In this document: positions 19,343 through 28,401 of the stretch, piece by piece | How the letters are laid out: each line of letters begins with the position of its first letter | How positions within the stretch are numbered: the stretch's first letter is position 1 | Notes under the pieces: generated by a model | Told to the model about the DNA's origin: nothing | The model's input: only the letters and a program-made list of their open reading frames with translations | Databases searched by the model: none | Position numbers and translations under genes: made by a program | Source of the DNA: Pedobacter ghigonis | GTDB lineage: Bacteria > Bacteroidota > Bacteroidia > Sphingobacteriales > Sphingobacteriaceae | NCBI RefSeq assembly: GCF_903166585.1 | Contig: NZ_CAESCM010000003.1 | Coordinates: 372,001-436,000 of the forward strand | DNA: 64,000 bases | Direction: 5' to 3'

Positions 19343-19709
19343 TTTGTTGATTTAATTAATGAATAGTTAAACTTAGATTGTTCCCCGGCCTGCGTAGCGC
19401 CTTTATTAGATGATAAAAGCATTGGTGATATTTATCGTTAAATTATATGGCTTCGCCATATCACTTACAGCAACATTTTTTTTGGGGCGGGAAACTTAAT
19501 TGGTAATCTGGTATTGATTGGTATTGGTAATCTGGTACTAACTGGTATTCGTAACTTGGTATTATTAATCTGGTAGTTATTCGATTTCGGTGGTTAGTTT
19601 TACCTACCCGTAATCACAGTATGGTTTATTCGGTGTTACTATTTTTTTATTCAACTAGATTTATTGGACCTCACAAACAATAAGTTTGATTGGCCTATTA
19701 AAATATTGT
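19343..19709 (-). promoter_or_regulatory. Leader region of the antiterminator-led capsule operon
   Basis: A 367-base stretch without a gene separates the kinase from the antiterminator. It holds a GGTA-rich tandem repeat at 19500-19575: two 24-base copies of TTGGTAATCTGGTA plus spacer begin at 19500 and 19524, and two diverged copies follow at 19548 and 19562. It also holds a perfect 7-bp inverted repeat with a three-base loop at 19445-19461 (ATATGGC/GCCATAT). No strong rho-independent terminator follows the kinase stop. Given the UpxY paradigm this is the natural place for the antiterminator to load, but that function is inferred. Confidence 0.5.
19500..19575. repeat. GGTA-rich 24-base tandem repeat
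   Basis: The 14-base core TTGGTAATCTGGTA occurs exactly at 19500-19513 and 19524-19537, then as variants at 19548-19561 (TTCGTAACTTGGTA) and 19562-19575 (TTATTAATCTGGTA). The first three cores are spaced 24 bases apart. Further GGTA words fill the spacers. I see no similar array elsewhere in the window. Confidence 0.85.
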
Positions 19710-22001
19710 CTAATTTGTCATGGCATAGCCATAACCACTATAGTTATATTTCTGATTTTTATCCCGTTTGGCATCATTAAAAACCACTAATAGATTTTTA
19801 AGTTTATTTTCCTCACTAATATCTTTTAAGATGGATAGCTGATAATTTTTGGTATAATTATACCTCACCAGATAAATACTTACATCAACATAAGAGGCCA
19901 AACTAAAAGCATCTGCTACCTGGCCTACGGGTGAGGTGTCGATAATTATATAATCAAACCGATCTTTTAAAGTATCGATAAGTTCACCTACTCTTTCACT
20001 CATCATTACCTCAGCCGGCGATTGAGGGATTTCACCGCAACCAATAACACTTACATTTTCGCTTGCTGTAACGGGTTGAATAATGTCCTCAAGACTAATT
20101 TTTTCATTTGTTAAGTAATCTGACAATCCTACTGCTGAGGATAGCTTTAGATTATTCAATAGTGCCGGTCTCCTTAAGTCAAATTCAAGGATGACAACTT
20201 TTTTATCCAGCATACCTAAAGTAGTTGCCAAATTGATACTAAAAAATGTCTTGCCCTCTCCTTTCATACTAGAGGTTACTAAAATCACCTTATTACTGCC
20301 TTCTCTGGTCATGAAACCAAGGTTCATTCTAATGTATCTAAACAGTTCTGATATAGTAGAGCGGTTATCGCGTTGAAAAACGTTTGTTTGTTTATCAAGA
20401 TTATGAGAAAGTTCACCCAACATTTTTGCTCCGGTTAACTCAATACTTCTTGCATCTTTTACCGTATTATTAAAGAAACCTCTCACATATATGATACTTG
20501 CCGGTACAAAGCAACCGAATAAGAAACCACATAAATAAAGTACATTGGTTTTTGGCGATTCTGGTATAGTGTTGTAAGCAGGCTTATCAATAATCTGAAA
20601 TGTAGGCACTGTAGTAGATAAAGACAAGGCAGTTTCTTCACGTTTTTGAATTAAATACTGATATATACCAGATTTTACACTTTGTTTACGGCTTAATTCC
20701 AGTAGTCCACGTTCCAAAAACGGCACAGCTTTACTTTTACCCTTATATTGAGAATAATTGGCAAGTATACCACTGCGTTCAATTTCGTACCCGTTTTTAA
20801 TGGAATTCAGGTTTTCCAGGATATTTGCTTTTAAGCTTGATAACTGGCCATTTAAGTTAAGTACCAGTGGATTTTCTGCACTTGCTGTACGCAACATCCG
20901 GTTTCTTTCTAACTGCAATTCGTTAAACTTTGCAATCATTACGTTTAATACCGGATCTTTGATTCCCATTGCACTGGGTGCTAATGAACTCTCTCCTTGT
21001 CTGCTATTAAAATATTTTTCTATTGATCTGATCAGGTTTAACTGAGTTGTTGACGAAGACAACATTTGATCGTATTCGGATGATCTTGAATTATTGAGTT
21101 GTGCATCTATACTAACATCAGAGATTTGATTCTGTTGTTTGAAGCTTTCGATGTTCTTTTCTGTGCCAGACAGATCGCTAACTAAAGATTTTAACCTGTC
21201 ATCTATAAATTTAATGGTATTTTGGGCAATTACTTGTTTGCTGGTATTAATGTGATTATCATATTCCTGTATTAATTCAGTTAATATATCAACACCCCGC
21301 TGTGTTAAATTATCATTTATACTTATCACAACTGTATTTGCATCTTTAACTACAGGAAATATTTTAAGATTGGCCAAACTATACGACTCGGTTAATGCGT
21401 ATAAATCTCTGAATTTAACGGATATATCACCAAAGTCTTGCGTGTAGGCCAAGCCTTTATTAACTCTTATAGAAAAATTCGGAGTCTGTATCACTGAGCC
21501 ATATGGTACAACTACACTTTTTTGATTATCAACAAATCTAAATAGCGAGTCGCTGATACCTGCAATACTGATGTTTCTTGCATAAGCACTGCTTTTTAGA
21601 TTAAGTACCTCAACATTTACTGGTAGCGTTTTACCATAAAGCTCTATAGTTTTATAGTTCACTTTCTTATGATAAGTTGTTTCCAGATTCAGTTTGCTTA
21701 AAACTTTATAGATTAAGTCTCTTGATTTTAAAATTTCTATTTCATTGTCAACAGTTTTCACCGTTTGAAACATATTTAATTCGCTGAATGCCGTTGTGTT
21801 AGACATTGCGGCTCCATTTTTATCATCTTGTATAAGTAATGTACTACTTATCTTATACTGTGGCGAGGTAAGATATATTTTCCCATAAACAAATGCTAAT
21901 GAAGCAATTATGCAAATTAGAAAATATGGCCAGTTTTTAGCAAACCTTTCGAAGGTTTTAGTAAAATCGTTTAAGCCGTTTAAATTTTGTACCGATCTCA
22001 T
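19710..22001 (-). CDS. Wzc-like polysaccharide co-polymerase and tyrosine autokinase
   Basis: A 763-residue inner-membrane protein that controls chain length and export. A Wzz domain follows the first membrane span (about residues 28-47). A long coiled-coil periplasmic part leads to a GNVR-like region, and the second span is near residues 485-510. The cytoplasmic BY-kinase domain has Walker A SSMKGEGKTFF near residue 580, Walker A' VVILEFDLRRP, and YIIIDTSPVGQVADA. The C-terminus has a Tyr cluster (Tyr752, 754, 757, 759) as autophosphorylation sites. It lies 18 bases after the exporter gene. Phosphorylation cycling of that tail is known to govern capsule assembly in this family. Confidence 0.94.
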   Translation of the reverse strand: MRSVQNLNGLNDFTKTFERFAKNWPYFLICIIASLAFVYGKIYLTSPQYKISSTLLIQDDKNGAAMSNTTAFSELNMFQTVKTVDNEIEILKSRDLIYKVLSKLNLETTYHKKVNYKTIELYGKTLPVNVEVLNLKSSAYARNISIAGISDSLFRFVDNQKSVVVPYGSVIQTPNFSIRVNKGLAYTQDFGDISVKFRDLYALTESYSLANLKIFPVVKDANTVVISINDNLTQRGVDILTELIQEYDNHINTSKQVIAQNTIKFIDDRLKSLVSDLSGTEKNIESFKQQNQISDVSIDAQLNNSRSSEYDQMLSSSTTQLNLIRSIEKYFNSRQGESSLAPSAMGIKDPVLNVMIAKFNELQLERNRMLRTASAENPLVLNLNGQLSSLKANILENLNSIKNGYEIERSGILANYSQYKGKSKAVPFLERGLLELSRKQSVKSGIYQYLIQKREETALSLSTTVPTFQIIDKPAYNTIPESPKTNVLYLCGFLFGCFVPASIIYVRGFFNNTVKDARSIELTGAKMLGELSHNLDKQTNVFQRDNRSTISELFRYIRMNLGFMTREGSNKVILVTSSMKGEGKTFFSINLATTLGMLDKKVVILEFDLRRPALLNNLKLSSAVGLSDYLTNEKISLEDIIQPVTASENVSVIGCGEIPQSPAEVMMSERVGELIDTLKDRFDYIIIDTSPVGQVADAFSLASYVDVSIYLVRYNYTKNYQLSILKDISEENKLKNLLVVFNDAKRDKNQKYNYSGYGYAMTN

Positions 22002-22019
22002 GATGTTAATTTTAATGGT

Positions 22020-22781
22020 TTATCTATTCAAAACTGATGAGATTAATAACGCTACAGCTGATAAAGAAGCGATTACTATTGGCATCGTACGGGTATTCGA
22101 ACTAAACTCTACACTTTTTGATTTATCTGGCTCCACATAAACAATATCGTTCTGCTTTAATGTGAAATACGGCGAATTCAGTACATCCCTGCTATTGAGA
22201 TTAAGCCTCTTCATAATTCGATTTCCGTTTTCTTCTCTTATTATCAAAACATTGTTTCGTTTGCCATAAACAGTCATATCCCCAGCCATTCCAAGAGCCT
22301 CTAGTAAATTTATCCCATCTCCCGATATAGTGAAACTAGATGGGTGGTTTACTTCTCCGATTACTGTAACTTTGAAATTCACAATTTGAACATCTACAAT
22401 TGGCGTTTTTACATACTTCACCAATTTCATTGATAGCATGTCCTGTGCCTCGGCAACTGTTAAGCCCTCAACTTTGACATTTCCTAATACCGGAAAATTA
22501 ATTTCACCATTTTTGTTTACGGTTTGTCCTGCTCCCTTAGCAAATTCGCTGGCCGAAACATTGACCCCTGTATTGTTGGCGAATAAAACATTAGACTCCT
22601 GACTTTGGCTACTTACATTAATTCGAAGTACATCCTTTTGTTGAATCTTTATTGGTTGGTTATCGATTTTTTTCGCGTTAGTTTCATTAGCCAAATCGCT
22701 AAAGTAAACCAGATTTCTTGCACCCCCACATCCGCATAAAAGCACGATGCATAAGATGGATAAAAAAGATAAGTGTTTCAT
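22020..22781 (-). CDS. Wza-like polysaccharide export outer-membrane lipoprotein
   Basis: A 253-residue lipoprotein with signal peptide and lipobox LLCGC (Cys18). The polysaccharide export domain is at about residues 45-130 (DVLRINVSS, GEINFPVLGNVKVEGLT). A SLBB domain follows with FKVTVIGEVNHPSSFTISGD. Near the end are DIVYVEPDKS and a short hydrophobic segment. It forms the periplasm-spanning or outer-membrane exit with the Wzc-like partner encoded next to it. It is the first gene of the locus, so its promoter should lie in the 1.4-kb region upstream, although I could not pick out a clear TTTG/TAnnTTTG pair there. Confidence 0.93.
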   Translation of the reverse strand: MKHLSFLSILCIVLLCGCGGARNLVYFSDLANETNAKKIDNQPIKIQQKDVLRINVSSQSQESNVLFANNTGVNVSASEFAKGAGQTVNKNGEINFPVLGNVKVEGLTVAEAQDMLSMKLVKYVKTPIVDVQIVNFKVTVIGEVNHPSSFTISGDGINLLEALGMAGDMTVYGKRNNVLIIREENGNRIMKRLNLNSRDVLNSPYFTLKQNDIVYVEPDKSKSVEFSSNTRTMPIVIASLSAVALLISSVLNR

Positions 22782-24193
22782 AATTTTAGTTTTAGAAGCA
22801 TTAATCGCTGTTTGTTGAAAACTAAGGTATAGACTTAATTATCATTATTTTCGGGTCTAATTAGTTTGGTAATTAAAATGTATAAGTAATGTAAAGCTTT
22901 ACAGCTATCGAGCTTTTTTATTAGTGATTGACCTGAATGGGGTTGTTTTAAAACAAAAAGTTTACACTTGCCATTTTACATTCCTATACACACTACCAAT
23001 TTTAGTTTTGAAAGTTGTCTGAAAAAAGCGCGCAAATCGTCGAACTTTTCTCTAAACGAAAATAATTTTAGGCAGATATGCACCTTGCAATCCTGCTAAA
23101 TCTGGAAAAAATGTAAAAAATAAAATAGCGAGTTGTGAAAAATAAATTGTCTTTACTCTTGTCATTATTAACCTTGGATAATAATGAAATCCCTGGTCGC
23201 TTTTTGTGATCTTCAAATAAAATATCATGTCGATCATACACAGACACAAGTATCATAGAGTCAATTAAAACACTTTGGTTAGATACCTATTACAGATGAA
23301 TAAAGGTTTAAAATGTGAGCTGAAAACAGTTATTACTTTCCTAAAATATGCATGAATAGCTCATTTGTTGATTTGCCTTTGCTTTCTTCTTATATGTCTG
23401 TCTTATTATAAACCAATTAAAGAAAGGCTAAATAGGTTTTCAAATTGATAAAAGGAATCGTTGAGAAGTGATCATTGGTTATGCTGTCATTTTTTTTTAA
23501 TTACCCTAGATCCTCCCTTTTTTTTCGACCGGTTTAAGGATAATAGAATTCATATTTATAACCAAATCTTTAAAAAACTCTACTTAATTGTAAATTTTAT
23601 CTTCAAAAAACGTACTGTTGTTTAAGATCATTCCCTGAAACTGGTGTGCATACTTAAAAAGTGTAGTTATATAAGCTCGTGTCAGACCATTTTTGGAGCT
23701 TAAATCTATAAGAAAACATGTGTTAGAGGGAACAATGATCTTTCGTATAACCTCACTTCCAACTCTGCATTTCTGTAAGGTAAAAATGAAAAATCGCTAT
23801 ATCTTATAGCCTTTCCTAGACGGTTCAAAATTTTACGGAAAGCTCAATACAGGAAGCCAGAAGCCCAGGGTATTTTGGCAACCAATAGCATAGATGCCTG
23901 ATGTTGAAACGTAGTTCTTTTAGGATTACAAAAAGATATGTGGGTATATTTCCCTGATCTTTAAAACCGGTCATATCTTTTAAAACGCCTATTTCCAAAT
24001 ATTTATTCAAATTAGATTATAACCAATTGCTTATAGCATCCAGTTATCTTCATGCTGAGATTCTTAATTCGCCTTAAATATAAGTTTACATAAAACGTAT
24101 AATTGACATCATGAAGATTACAATTCCAACCAATATCTTAAGTTAACGACTATTAAAGGGTATATTGACTTGGATTAAATTTCCCGATTAAAA
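22782..24193. other. 1.4-kb region without convincing genes
   Basis: Very AT-rich. Open frames reach only 60-65 codons, overlap one another on the minus strand (23052-23256), and have no family signature. One minus-strand frame at 23825-24010 encodes 61 residues without recognisable domains. The promoter of the export genes must lie at the left end and that of the Crp-type regulator at the right end, but no full Bacteroidota consensus pair is visible. The rest may be decayed genes from an older version of the locus or an unannotated RNA. I see no repeats or tRNA. Confidence 0.6.
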
Positions 24194-25300
24194 ATGAAAA
24201 GAATTCTGATCATTGAAAATAATGCAGACTTGTTGTCAAGTTATACAGAAATCCTAACAAAAACAGGATTTGAAGTACTTATCGCTCTTTATGGTGATAC
24301 AGGAATAAATGAGGCTATAACGAAAGTACCTGACTTGATTTTATGCAACACTTTAATACCACACATTGATGGATTTGGTGTGTTAGCTGTTCTTTCTAAG
24401 AATTCGGCAACCGCGCACATTCCATTTATATTTGTTAGCCACACAGCTAAATCAACAAACTTTAGAAAAGGAATGGATATGGGTGCTGATGATTTCATTA
24501 CTCGTCCTTTTCGCGACAATCAATTGATTAAGGCTGTAGAAGCAAGACTCATCAAATCAAAATCACGCGTTGATGCCAGTCAGTCGTTACCCGAATCGTC
24601 TGATAACAAATTTCTCATTGAAAAAGGCATAGATCAACTCCAGGAAACTATTCTGCAAAGCAATTTTAGGCGAATAAAAAAAAAGCAGGTTTTATACTCC
24701 GAAGGTGATTACAACCAGGGTATTTATTTCTTGAAAGAAGGATGTATTAAAACCTTTAAGGTAAATAGTGATGGCCGACAGTTGATCACAAACATATACA
24801 ACAGCAACAGTTTAATCGGATTGGGTTATTTAATGATAGATGGTCCACTTGGCGAAAGTGCCGAAGCAGTTGAATATTCTTCAGTTTATTTTATAGCAAA
24901 AAAAACAATTTTAGATTTACTAAAAGCAGATACCAATCTTAACCATTACATTATCCGGATGTTATCTAGTGATTTGGCACATAAAAATGATCGGTTGGTT
25001 GAATTAGCATACGAGTCGGTTAGAAAAAGACTTTCAAAAATAATTATCCAATTAAATAAAAATTCTTTTCCAATTAATGAAGTAGAAATTTCTAGAGACG
25101 AACTTGCAGGGCTAGCTGGAACAGCTACTGAAACGGTAAGCAGAATATTGACTGATTTTAAGCAACTGGGCTTGATAAAAAGAAACGGAAATTTCATCAA
25201 TATTACTAATTATGAAGGATTAAGTAGAAGTTCAAATATATTATTCATGCTGCCTTTTTTTGAAGTATTTTGCGAATTTGTAAATCATATTTTACGCTAA
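24194..25300 (+). CDS. Pseudo-receiver fused to Crp/Fnr-type transcription regulator
   Basis: A 368-residue fusion. Residues 1-120 are a CheY-like receiver, about 150-265 a cyclic-nucleotide-binding-like sensor (LYSEGDYNQGIYFLKEGCIK), and about 290-340 a Crp helix-turn-helix (DELAGLAGTATETVSRIL). The receiver is degenerate. The acidic pair is Glu8-Asn9, the phosphoacceptor position is Asn52 (LILCNTLIP), and the conserved Lys is Arg104 (FITRPF). Ser82 is kept. Phosphorylation therefore looks unlikely, and the domain may act in dimerisation or ligand binding. The sensor lacks an obvious cAMP-binding cassette and the four Fnr cysteines. It precedes the stress-protein gene by 69 bases on the same strand and may control it. 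Confidence 0.87.
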   Translation: MKRILIIENNADLLSSYTEILTKTGFEVLIALYGDTGINEAITKVPDLILCNTLIPHIDGFGVLAVLSKNSATAHIPFIFVSHTAKSTNFRKGMDMGADDFITRPFRDNQLIKAVEARLIKSKSRVDASQSLPESSDNKFLIEKGIDQLQETILQSNFRRIKKKQVLYSEGDYNQGIYFLKEGCIKTFKVNSDGRQLITNIYNSNSLIGLGYLMIDGPLGESAEAVEYSSVYFIAKKTILDLLKADTNLNHYIIRMLSSDLAHKNDRLVELAYESVRKRLSKIIIQLNKNSFPINEVEISRDELAGLAGTATETVSRILTDFKQLGLIKRNGNFINITNYEGLSRSSNILFMLPFFEVFCEFVNHILR

Positions 25301-25369
25301 TGGTCAACAATTCCTATGATAGATATCATTGTCTGCCCCGAGGAAACTCGGTAGCTTGGATCATTAATT

Positions 25370-26191
25370 ATGGGAAATATACTTTTCGCTACGGATTTAT
25401 CGACAAGTTCAATCTCTGCAATGAACTTCGCCTATACCCTATCTCAAGTCAATGAGTGTAAGCTGATTGTTGTTCACGTTTACCAGGTTGCGAAACCCAA
25501 AACATGGCGTATGCACCGGTTTGAAGATTATGTAAAAAGCAGAAGGGAATTTCTGCTCAATAAGCTTAATAAGTTCTTATCAAAAGGGCTTAAAACTGAT
25601 CATACACTATTAAATATCGAAATTCATCTTAAAGCAGGAAATAACGTTGTTAATTCAATTCTCAATATTACTTCCAAATTTCAGTGTGATTTTTTATGTA
25701 TTGGTACGAGAGGAAAATCTAATGCGATTATCGGTACAACGGCGAGCAAACTTATCGTTGCTTCACCAGTACCCGTTGTCAGCATCCCCAGCAGGCAGTC
25801 TGTGAAAAAGTTAACCAATATTTGTTACGCCAGCAACATGGTAAACTATCAAAAAGAAATTAAAAAAGTTATTGCATTTGCTGAGCCATTGGATGCTGCA
25901 GTAAGTATGTTACACATCGCTGATCCAGAAGAAAATTTTCCAAAATCTAGCGCAGTAGAAACCAGGTTGCTAAAAAAAACCGAAAGAAAAATCAAAGTTA
26001 AATATGTTAAGCGAAATCCTGCAAATACATTATGTGAAGATATTAACTTTGCTGTAAAAAAAATAAAACCTGACCTAATGGTTTTTTTTATTCATCGTTC
26101 ACAATCCTATTGGAATGCGATGTTTCATCCATCCAATATCAAGCCGTTATCCTTTTATGCAAAAATTCCGATCTTAAGTTTTAAAAAATAA
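25370..26191 (+). CDS. Universal stress protein, tandem UspA domains
   Basis: A 273-residue protein with two Usp domains. The first (about residues 1-145) begins NILFATDLSTSS and keeps the ATP-binding motif GTRGKSNAIIGTTASKLI. The second (about 148-273) begins LTNICYASNM but ends FFIHRSQSYWNAMF without the glycine motif, so it probably does not bind nucleotide. This asymmetric double form is common in the Bacteroidota, where such genes often belong to low-oxygen or stationary-phase regulons. A small hairpin with a GAAA loop (25338-25351, CCGAG/CTCGG) lies between the regulator gene and this start. Confidence 0.88.
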   Translation: MGNILFATDLSTSSISAMNFAYTLSQVNECKLIVVHVYQVAKPKTWRMHRFEDYVKSRREFLLNKLNKFLSKGLKTDHTLLNIEIHLKAGNNVVNSILNITSKFQCDFLCIGTRGKSNAIIGTTASKLIVASPVPVVSIPSRQSVKKLTNICYASNMVNYQKEIKKVIAFAEPLDAAVSMLHIADPEENFPKSSAVETRLLKKTERKIKVKYVKRNPANTLCEDINFAVKKIKPDLMVFFIHRSQSYWNAMFHPSNIKPLSFYAKIPILSFKK

Positions 26192-26195
26192 ATTT

Positions 26196-27752
26196 TTATA
26201 CTTGAGGTACTATCTTTGAGAAGATAATATTTGAAAGTGCAGAGGCAAGCCCATTTAACCTTTTTGCATTTTCCAGATGCCAAAATTTATACTTCGTTGT
26301 GTAAATACCTGCCAGTAATGGGCCTATAACATAGAGATTGTCGTTCGCTGCTAAGCTTTCATCAACAGCAAGGCCCATGCCATTTTCGTTTATTTTTAAT
26401 AGCTCTGTGTCTAACAGATTTTTGATCAGTGTGGTTGATGTCTTTGCAATATGTTCTGCTCCTGTACAGTTAATGACGATGGGAAAAGCATCCTCATATT
26501 CCTTTTCGATAACAGTATCGGTTGCTTTATAGGTAAAGATTAGTCCTCCGTTATTGTTCTGTTCATCGCATAGCTTAATGAATCTGCCTTTTAAAAAATG
26601 AAGTTTCCCAGTTTTTACCAGCTCAGCTTCCGCAATGTAATAATCCTCACTGGTGCGTCGGGTAATCCGCGTGTACGACCAACCATGTGTCCTAAAAAAC
26701 TTCAATGCTTCTGTATCACTCAGCTTTTTCTGTATTTTAAAAAATCTTTCATTTAAACTGTAAAGTATTTTTCCAGCCGAAAGCTGATTCTCAAGCGCAT
26801 TTTTAACATCTTTTTCAATGGCATCCATTAATGCATCAGCAAAATAGTTTTCTTTTTCCTCGAGATCTTTTAAATGCTTAAGGATATGATCATGATCTGA
26901 ATTTACATCCAGTCTGTCAGGCAATCCACTGCTTGATAAGATCACTATCTTATTGAAACTGTCTTGATTTATCTTATTGCGTTTGTTTAAAAGGTATACC
27001 ATTTCGGATGCGCTGGCGTTAGAACCAGTGATCAAAATATTCCTAATTGGCGGTGGTAATAATTTAAGGGCTGCATCTAATTTATTTAGGGTTGCATCTA
27101 ATGAAGGCTCATAAATATCCTCAATATTTAAAAAACGATTGGATGAGTTGCCATTCATATGGCTTATATCCAGGCCGCCGGTACTTAAAACCAAGACATT
27201 GGTACTTATAAAAAGCCGCTCTCCCACCGATATCATTTCAACAGTGTATTGATTTTTATTTTGCTTTACAGCATTAATAACTTCACCGCAAATCAGGTCG
27301 ATATTAGCAAGGTTGTCTGCTTTACACTCAGCAATTATATTCTCTAATTTTTGAGCCAAATATATACCGTATAAAAAACGTGGAATATAAACGCCATCTA
27401 CATCAGCGTGATCCAATTTATCAGAACAGGATAATATCCAATTATTTAAGACCTCTTTTTCTTGCGCTGTTATTGCCCCTTGATCTCCACTTCTGAATTT
27501 TTCTAACCATTGAAAAAAAACAGGTTTCTCTTCTTCTAAAAAGAAATCTTTTACAGGATTGATGGTAAGAGAATGAACCGACGCACGGTTTCCATAAGCA
27601 ATGCCCTTCCAAAACTCATTATTCTTTTCAATTACAGCAATGTTGATTCCATTATTAAAAAAGGAATGCTTCCGGATTTTGGAAAGAATATTATAAAGGG
27701 TTACCGACGAGGATAACCCGCTGCCAATAAAAACAATATCATAAATTTCCAT
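26196..27752 (-). CDS. FAD/NAD(P)-binding protein (NAD_binding_9 type)
   Basis: A 518-residue flavoprotein. The N-terminal dinucleotide-binding motif is IVFIGSGLSSSVTLYNIL at about residues 6-23, followed by an acidic residue in AVIEKNN. A second nucleotide-binding stretch is ILITGSNASASEMVYLL near residue 245, and NLYVIGPLLAG near residue 480 is the C-terminal FAD contact. This family, related to the HI0933/L-ornithine-monooxygenase-like proteins, has no settled reaction. The gene is convergent with the stress-protein gene, with stops only four bases apart. Confidence 0.75.
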   Translation of the reverse strand: MEIYDIVFIGSGLSSSVTLYNILSKIRKHSFFNNGINIAVIEKNNEFWKGIAYGNRASVHSLTINPVKDFFLEEEKPVFFQWLEKFRSGDQGAITAQEKEVLNNWILSCSDKLDHADVDGVYIPRFLYGIYLAQKLENIIAECKADNLANIDLICGEVINAVKQNKNQYTVEMISVGERLFISTNVLVLSTGGLDISHMNGNSSNRFLNIEDIYEPSLDATLNKLDAALKLLPPPIRNILITGSNASASEMVYLLNKRNKINQDSFNKIVILSSSGLPDRLDVNSDHDHILKHLKDLEEKENYFADALMDAIEKDVKNALENQLSAGKILYSLNERFFKIQKKLSDTEALKFFRTHGWSYTRITRRTSEDYYIAEAELVKTGKLHFLKGRFIKLCDEQNNNGGLIFTYKATDTVIEKEYEDAFPIVINCTGAEHIAKTSTTLIKNLLDTELLKINENGMGLAVDESLAANDNLYVIGPLLAGIYTTKYKFWHLENAKRLNGLASALSNIIFSKIVPQV

Positions 27753-27964
27753 AAGGAGTACACCTATATAATTTCTAATACAATATACTCGTTTTCTATC
27801 AGTTATTAAAAGTCAAATTAAAAATTGTAAAGTCGGTTTCAGCGGTGTAAAGTGGTTGTTCCTATAGCAAATTGCTATGCCGGGCGGACAAAAAAAAATC
27901 GGAAGAAAAATCTTCCGATAATTACTGGCCATGGCCACTGTATATGTTTTAAAATTCCGAGATT

Positions 27965-28357
27965 TTATGATTTTATTACACTACTATCGGCACTTTTTTG
28001 TAGTTGTACATTAATACGCTTCAACACATCATCAATATCAAAAGGTTTGCTAATGTAGTCATCAGCAAAGGCATCAATAGCTTTCTGCTCACTGTTATTT
28101 TGTGCCGACATAACAATAATCGGGATGTGTTTTGTAAAAATATCTGTTTTTAAATCTTCGCATATTTCTGCGCCGTTACCATCAGGCAGCATCACATCAA
28201 GCAGGAAAAGATCGGGCATTGCATCCTGGATATTCTTTTTTAACTCTGCAAATGATGATGAAAGCTGTAATTCAAATCCTTCATCGCTCAGCAGAATTTC
28301 AATAACGTTTCTGATCTCCTGATCATCCTCTAAAATGTGTATTCGTTTTTTTCCCAT
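27965..28357 (-). CDS. Single-domain response regulator (CheY-like)
   Basis: A stand-alone receiver of about 130 residues. From the ATG giving MGKKRIHILEDDQEI it has the acidic pair EDD, the phosphoacceptor Asp in LFLLDVMLPDGNG, the switch residue Ser in IVMSAQ, and Lys in YISKPFD. All catalytic positions are intact, unlike the Crp fusion nearby. The frame is open to 28393 but the upstream 12 residues are unlike a receiver. No histidine kinase is encoded in the window, so it is an orphan. It follows the GlpR-type gene by 44 bases on the same strand and may be cotranscribed. Confidence 0.9.
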   Translation of the reverse strand: MGKKRIHILEDDQEIRNVIEILLSDEGFELQLSSSFAELKKNIQDAMPDLFLLDVMLPDGNGAEICEDLKTDIFTKHIPIIVMSAQNNSEQKAIDAFADDYISKPFDIDDVLKRINVQLQKSADSSVIKS

Positions 28358-28401
28358 GTTCAAATTATAATGTTTTGGTTTAACCGTTAGCATGGCTTTC
28401 G

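Noticed and set aside
23052-23256. Overlapping 62-65-codon frames upstream of the capsule locus
   Set aside because: Two frames on the same strand overlap. Composition is that of the AT-rich intergenic DNA, with no recognisable motif.
23825-24010. 61-codon minus-strand frame as transposase remnant
   Set aside because: No catalytic motif or terminal inverted repeats could be found, so I cannot support it.
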